From Coniferiporia sulphurascens (Eukaryota; Basidiomycota; Agaricomycetes; Hymenochaetales; Hymenochaetaceae): a stretch of 64,000 nucleotides of DNA. The stretch covers positions 434,001 through 498,000 of the forward strand of contig NBBA01000018.1 in NCBI GenBank assembly GCA_002794785.1. Direction: 5' to 3'. The position numbers and the translations under genes are program-made. This document shows positions 60,360 through 64,000 of this stretch, piece by piece; position 1 is the first letter of the stretch, and the number at the start of each line of letters is the position of its first letter. The notes beneath the pieces are model-generated. The model saw nothing but the letters and a program-made list of their open reading frames with translations, was not told the DNA's origin and searched no databases.

Positions 60360-60480
60360 TGGCTTGGAAGACACGCTGATCCGAGTCTCATCGAGTATTC
60401 GTGGGAGGATGATCCCTAGAAAGGCAAGCACTCCGAAGGACGCCATAAGAAAAGGTATAATACAAAATGACACAAGATGT
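60360..60480 (+). repeat. end of block U2 copy 1, after the insertion
   Basis: Resumes the block sequence TGGCTTGGAAGACACG and CCCTAGAAAGGCAAGCAC, matching about 62661-62800. It then runs directly into another U2 start (TGTCTAACTTAG). Confidence 0.75.
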
Positions 60481-60599
60481 AGTGTCTAACTTAGTTAAGA
60501 AGTGGTTACACATTGGTATAACTGTAACAGTCCTACTAGTAGCAGTAAGTTGGGTCAAGGAGAATTCTGGCATGGCACAAAAAATCACTTTTGCTCTTT

Positions 60600-61486
60600 T
60601 CTAGACTCCCGCCCCAAAGATCCCAAGTGGTCGAGGCCAAAGGATACGTCGTGGTGTGTTGTCCTGAAAGGGATCGTCCTCTACTTGTACGAAGACGAGG
60701 ACATGACCGAATATGAGGCCGCTATTCGAGTCTCACTGCATCAGATCGTCATATACCCAGAGGGTTCGATGGATGGGGAACTATCCACTAAACGCAATAC
60801 GATATACAGTACTTAAAAGCTCTTCCACCAGTTGCTGAGAGGAGTAATGCTAGCGTTACAAAGGAGATGGGATCCGATGAAGAGTATATTGGCAAAAATA
60901 TGCAGATAGCAAAAGGAGGCAGAAGGAAAGGTGGTGAGCGACAGGTATAGTAAGTGCGGCATGATTTGCAGCACAATAGAAGCAAGGCTGAAAGAAATGG
61001 TATGTATTTTTCCGAAAATTGTCTATATTTTTCCTTGAACGCTCTACGAGCGCAGATCAACGAAGCCGTCGTACCCCCCAACATGGAGGACATTGCATTC
61101 TTCGAATCGTCCCAGCATGTACAACATCGCAGCGGATGCCAGTCGCAAACCACGCGGAAATTCCGATGTACAGGATGAGATGACAAAACCGACTAGTCCA
61201 GCTTCCGATACTCAATTAGGAGCTGTACAGAAATCTCAGTCCACTGACGCGTCTTTTGAAAACACCGGAAGTATCCCTCCAATTATGTCCCGTGAGCCAA
61301 ACATTCTACATAAAGAGAATGTTGCTGCACCGGAATTGGCAGGCTCAACCAGTCGGCGGTTTGGGTTTGAAAGTATTAGGAGCGTGGAATCTAGCGCGCT
61401 GAGTCAAGAGATCGCCGATGATGAACAGGGCATCTTGACCCCCCGAAGATGGGCGTGGCAGGTCGCCTACGGTCGAGACGAATGAC
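60600..61486 (+). pseudogene. remnant of a PH-domain protein gene
   Basis: The + strand at 60602-60815 reads a pleckstrin-homology core: [49 protein letters not shown]. It stops at 60816 before the conserved Trp helix. About 150 bases later come possible further pieces (ALRAQINEAVVPPNMEDI) and a 130-codon open frame at 61093-61485 with Ser/Thr-rich, disordered sequence. No continuous gene model can be made. PH domains bind phosphoinositides; the parent gene is not in the window. Confidence 0.65.
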
Positions 61487-61813
61487 AGATGCACCACGTC
61501 GGTTCCAGCAGCAAAATCCGTATCCACTGAAGATATTAAAGGAAATAGATCTATCTCTTCATCGTTGCGGAGTGGCTTGACTCTTTCAGTTATCCGACTC
61601 GGAGTCACGGAAGGGTGATCTGTAACATACAGTATAAAGCATGACACATAAGACAAAATTGTTCTAAAGAGAATTCCAGCGGCAGATTCCGTGAAGAATA
61701 ATTACCTTTTCCGGGCTATCGAATTTATCAGGTGTTCCAAGCTCTCAGGCTATTAAACAAGGAACGCCGGGATTATCTCAAACCTCGCATCCCACCATCG
61801 CCTTGAGTCTGTA

Positions 61814-62288
61814 ATGTCCACCAGCGATTCCGATGTGCGGCCGCCCCTCCGGAAGTGGCCTGAAGGCGCCGAGATCAAAACGTTCACGGGCGGGTGCCAC
61901 TGCCGCAAATTCAGATACGAAGTCGAGCATCCTGCTCTAGAAGAGCGACAGCCTGTGTCATGCAACTGCAGTATCTGCACGCAGAAGGGCGAGCTTCTCA
62001 TGTATGTTCCCCTCTTCCTTCACTCGGTGGATTTCCTAGCCAAACCCCTGCCCTACACTCCTTAGATATACCCCTGAAGCGCGTTTCCGTTTCACGACCG
62101 GATCGTTTGACGAAACATCGAAGTATTCATGGGGGAAAAAAAGTGTCATCCGCCATTTCTGCCCAACCTGCGGCTCTGCTCTCCTGTTCACGGGTTTCGG
62201 CATTGGCGGCGTCAACGTGCGCACCTTCGATGGCATCCAAGTCGACAAGCTCAACCCTACGTTCTTCGATGGTGCCAATTCGATATAG
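61814..62288 (+). CDS. GFA-domain (Mss4-like fold) zinc protein
   Basis: Intact gene of two exons. The start is MSTSDSDVRP at 61814. Exon 1 ends after GELL at 62001, and exon 2 begins after CCTTAG (62067) with YTPEARFRF. Zinc-binding cysteines are in GGCHC, CNCSIC and CPTCG, the pattern of the GFA/CENP-V family, whose founder binds glutathione-formaldehyde adducts. The rest, GVNVRTFDGIQVDKL and the tail FFDGANSI, is typical of small fungal members about 130 aa long. Cytosolic role unknown. The broken paralogue lies at 53626-54101. Confidence 0.85.
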
Positions 62289-62829
62289 GGGTCGACGTAC
62301 ATGCCGTGCTATTTCTGTACTTTGTTTCCGGGGTTTGTGGGTCGATTATCGAGAAAAGAGACTGTTTGAATTTGAGAAAATATATATATTGGAATTTTCT
62401 CTTGCGCATTCACCGACTGAAAGATGCACTTTATTCTCCTTCCTGGGATCTACCAGAATACCGATATCAACTTTCCCTCTAATATTGCGCACCTTGGAGA
62501 AAAGGCGAAATCAACTCCTTTTAAAAGCCTGATCCTTCCCTGATGGTGGGAGAAGCTCTAACAAGCTCGAATAGGCTCCGGTGAAGACACAGGCGACGAA
62601 CGAAAGAAGAGTTCTTATTGTTATCACCGTATGCGGGTTTCTTTCGTTTGAATTTTTGTGGCTTGGAAGACACGTCGATCCGAGTCATCGAGTACCCATG
62701 GGAGGGAGATCCCTAGAAAGGCAAGCACGAGCGCTGTTATGTCCGAAAGACACCGTAAGAACAACAAGAGATATAATATAAAATGACACAAGGTGTAATC
62801 GCCCTGGTTCAGGAAGATGAGATGGTAGC
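62289..62829. other. 3' flank of the GFA gene including the empty insertion site
   Basis: TTTGTGGCTTGG at about 62655-62666 is the unoccupied counterpart of the 54509/60360 junction. No gene. Confidence 0.6.
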
Positions 62830-64000
62830 TACGATGACTAAAGGTTTTGGTCTAAGCTTGGCTGTATGCGGAGTCTTTTTGAAGAAGTTGGCATGTCTGT
62901 AAGTACATTTTGTACTAAGTGTAAGTCAATATTAATGTCCGAGTCGAGTATACTGATGTGAAAGGCCAAACCAGGAAACAAATGAGTAACATTTAAGTAT
63001 CGCTTTGGAGACTCTGTTTCAATATCAATCATATTAGTTAATTCCGTCATGGACAGGACAATGCAGAAACGACGTAGTCTGCCGGCTTCGTCTCTTTTTA
63101 CCTATCGCACTCGCTCGCTCGCTCGGTCCAGTGCCTCCTCTAAACTCAGTCTCCGTATCGAACCTGAAAGAGTCCAACAGCTGAATAAGCTACGGGAATA
63201 TGATGACCGTCCATTGCGATTTCCAAATCTCCACAGCACTCTACTAACGTCTTCATCACTTCCCCTCAGTGCATAGCGCGGCTTCGGATACAATGTGATC
63301 CAGGAATCGAGCGGTGCGCCTCCATGGGCTATTAATCAGGCGTGTACCCAACATTTCGAGTTGCGCAGGTCAAAGGAGAGGCCGTATCTACCACCTACAC
63401 TGAGCCGAAGTGAACTGAGACGATGGCTTACCGGCGCGGGTAAATATCCGCAGGGCGTTCAGTGGAAAACTCGAGGTACGTCTTGCATCCAAAACGAACA
63501 CGTTCCACTACATTCCGTAAGGCCACACCCCTGTCGGGATAGTTTAGTTATCTGAACTCAGGAGGTCCACTGCAAATTGCGTTGGATTCGGAGGTGCGTC
63601 TGTATACAGCGCGGATTACGTTTAGGTGTACCTATTTCCAAAGCAAATGGACTACATTGGCAGGTAGAGCGGGAGGGAGCTCTCGGGTTTGACTGGATTT
63701 AAGTAACTGAGTCGATTAAATTCAAATAATGATCTTGGGACACGATTCCAACTTCAAGCAACACTTTTTGCATAACCGACTGAGACTCCCTTTATTACGT
63801 GGAACTGTTACTGTCTGAACTTCTTTAAGGAGGAGTCATCCTCTTATGCTACACCCTTCTCATGATCACTCGTCATGATTTATGGACCTTGCGCTCAACG
63901 CGCCATTGGAACAGTCGTAATAATGATCAGAAACACATACTACTCCGAGTCAAACACGGATTGAAGCGCCCAACGCGACTGGGGACCCACGTGTCTAGCT
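62830..64000 (+). repeat. duplicated block U1, copy 2 (cut by window end)
   Basis: Same-orientation copy of 52030-53290. The final bases, CCCACGTGTCTAGCT, match the U1/U2 junction of copy 1, so another U2 block may follow outside the window. No gene is recognised. Confidence 0.8.

Larger units (their letters stand above)
60481..62829 (+). repeat. duplicated block U2, copy 2
   Basis: Same-orientation copy of 53290-54509 plus 60360-60480. It contains the intact GFA gene and the uninterrupted target site of the 5.85-kb element. It differs from copy 1 by about 1.1 kb (60.60-61.74 kb) holding a PH-domain gene remnant. Confidence 0.8.

Overview
The window is nuclear DNA of a filamentous basidiomycete, most likely an agaricomycete. 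Genes are broken by many short (about 45-75 nt) phase-variable introns, both strands are used densely, and the gene set is fungal: a trifunctional TRP1, flavocytochrome b2, a TEY MAP kinase of the Slt2 type, a Zn2Cys6 regulator, an HMG-box factor and Crinkler-like kinases. No species can be assigned from sequence alone. All exon joins given here were worked out by eye.

Layout. 1-6.3 kb holds a hypothetical gene and a complete glutathione transferase. 6.3-13.8 kb is a giant inverted duplication: two head-out copies of a Crinkler-header/nuclease-like/kinase gene, tail to tail around a 1.4 kb spacer that contains a small TA-flanked MITE-like repeat. 14.6-19.1 kb holds an HMG-box regulator, leucine carboxyl methyltransferase (PPM1) and TIM22; the last two are divergently transcribed. 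20.3-32.9 kb has two L-lactate dehydrogenase paralogues, only one with a cytochrome b5 domain, around a membrane-anchored spermidine-synthase-like protein and a divergent Zn2Cys6 regulator. 33-38.2 kb holds a small conserved-looking protein, a fragment of proteasome ATPase RPT5, and a 2.34 kb fold-back element with about 0.94 kb hairpin-rich inverted arms. 39-52 kb is ordinary genic DNA: a cupin protein, an unfamiliar two-cluster cysteine protein, the MAP kinase, TRP1, a four-helix membrane protein and nicotinamidase.

52-64 kb is mosaic accessory DNA. Duplicated blocks carry a GFA-type zinc protein, with one copy broken by a stop codon and one intact. The first copy is interrupted by a 5.85 kb element with 20-bp terminal inverted repeats, whose empty target site survives in the second copy. 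That element carries a broken protein kinase and fragments of a Ser/Pro-rich gene, the latter flanked by a second nested inverted pair built on a 17-bp palindrome.

Functional links are limited. PPM1/TIM22, spermidine-synthase-like/Zn2Cys6 and MAPK/TRP1 each share a promoter interval. The two lactate dehydrogenases look like an old duplication in which one copy lacks the haem domain. The strongest candidates for something new are the mirror-image Crinkler-kinase pair, the gene-carrying inverted-repeat element with its empty site, the hairpin-chain fold-back element, and the modular cysteine-cluster protein at 40.5-42.3 kb.
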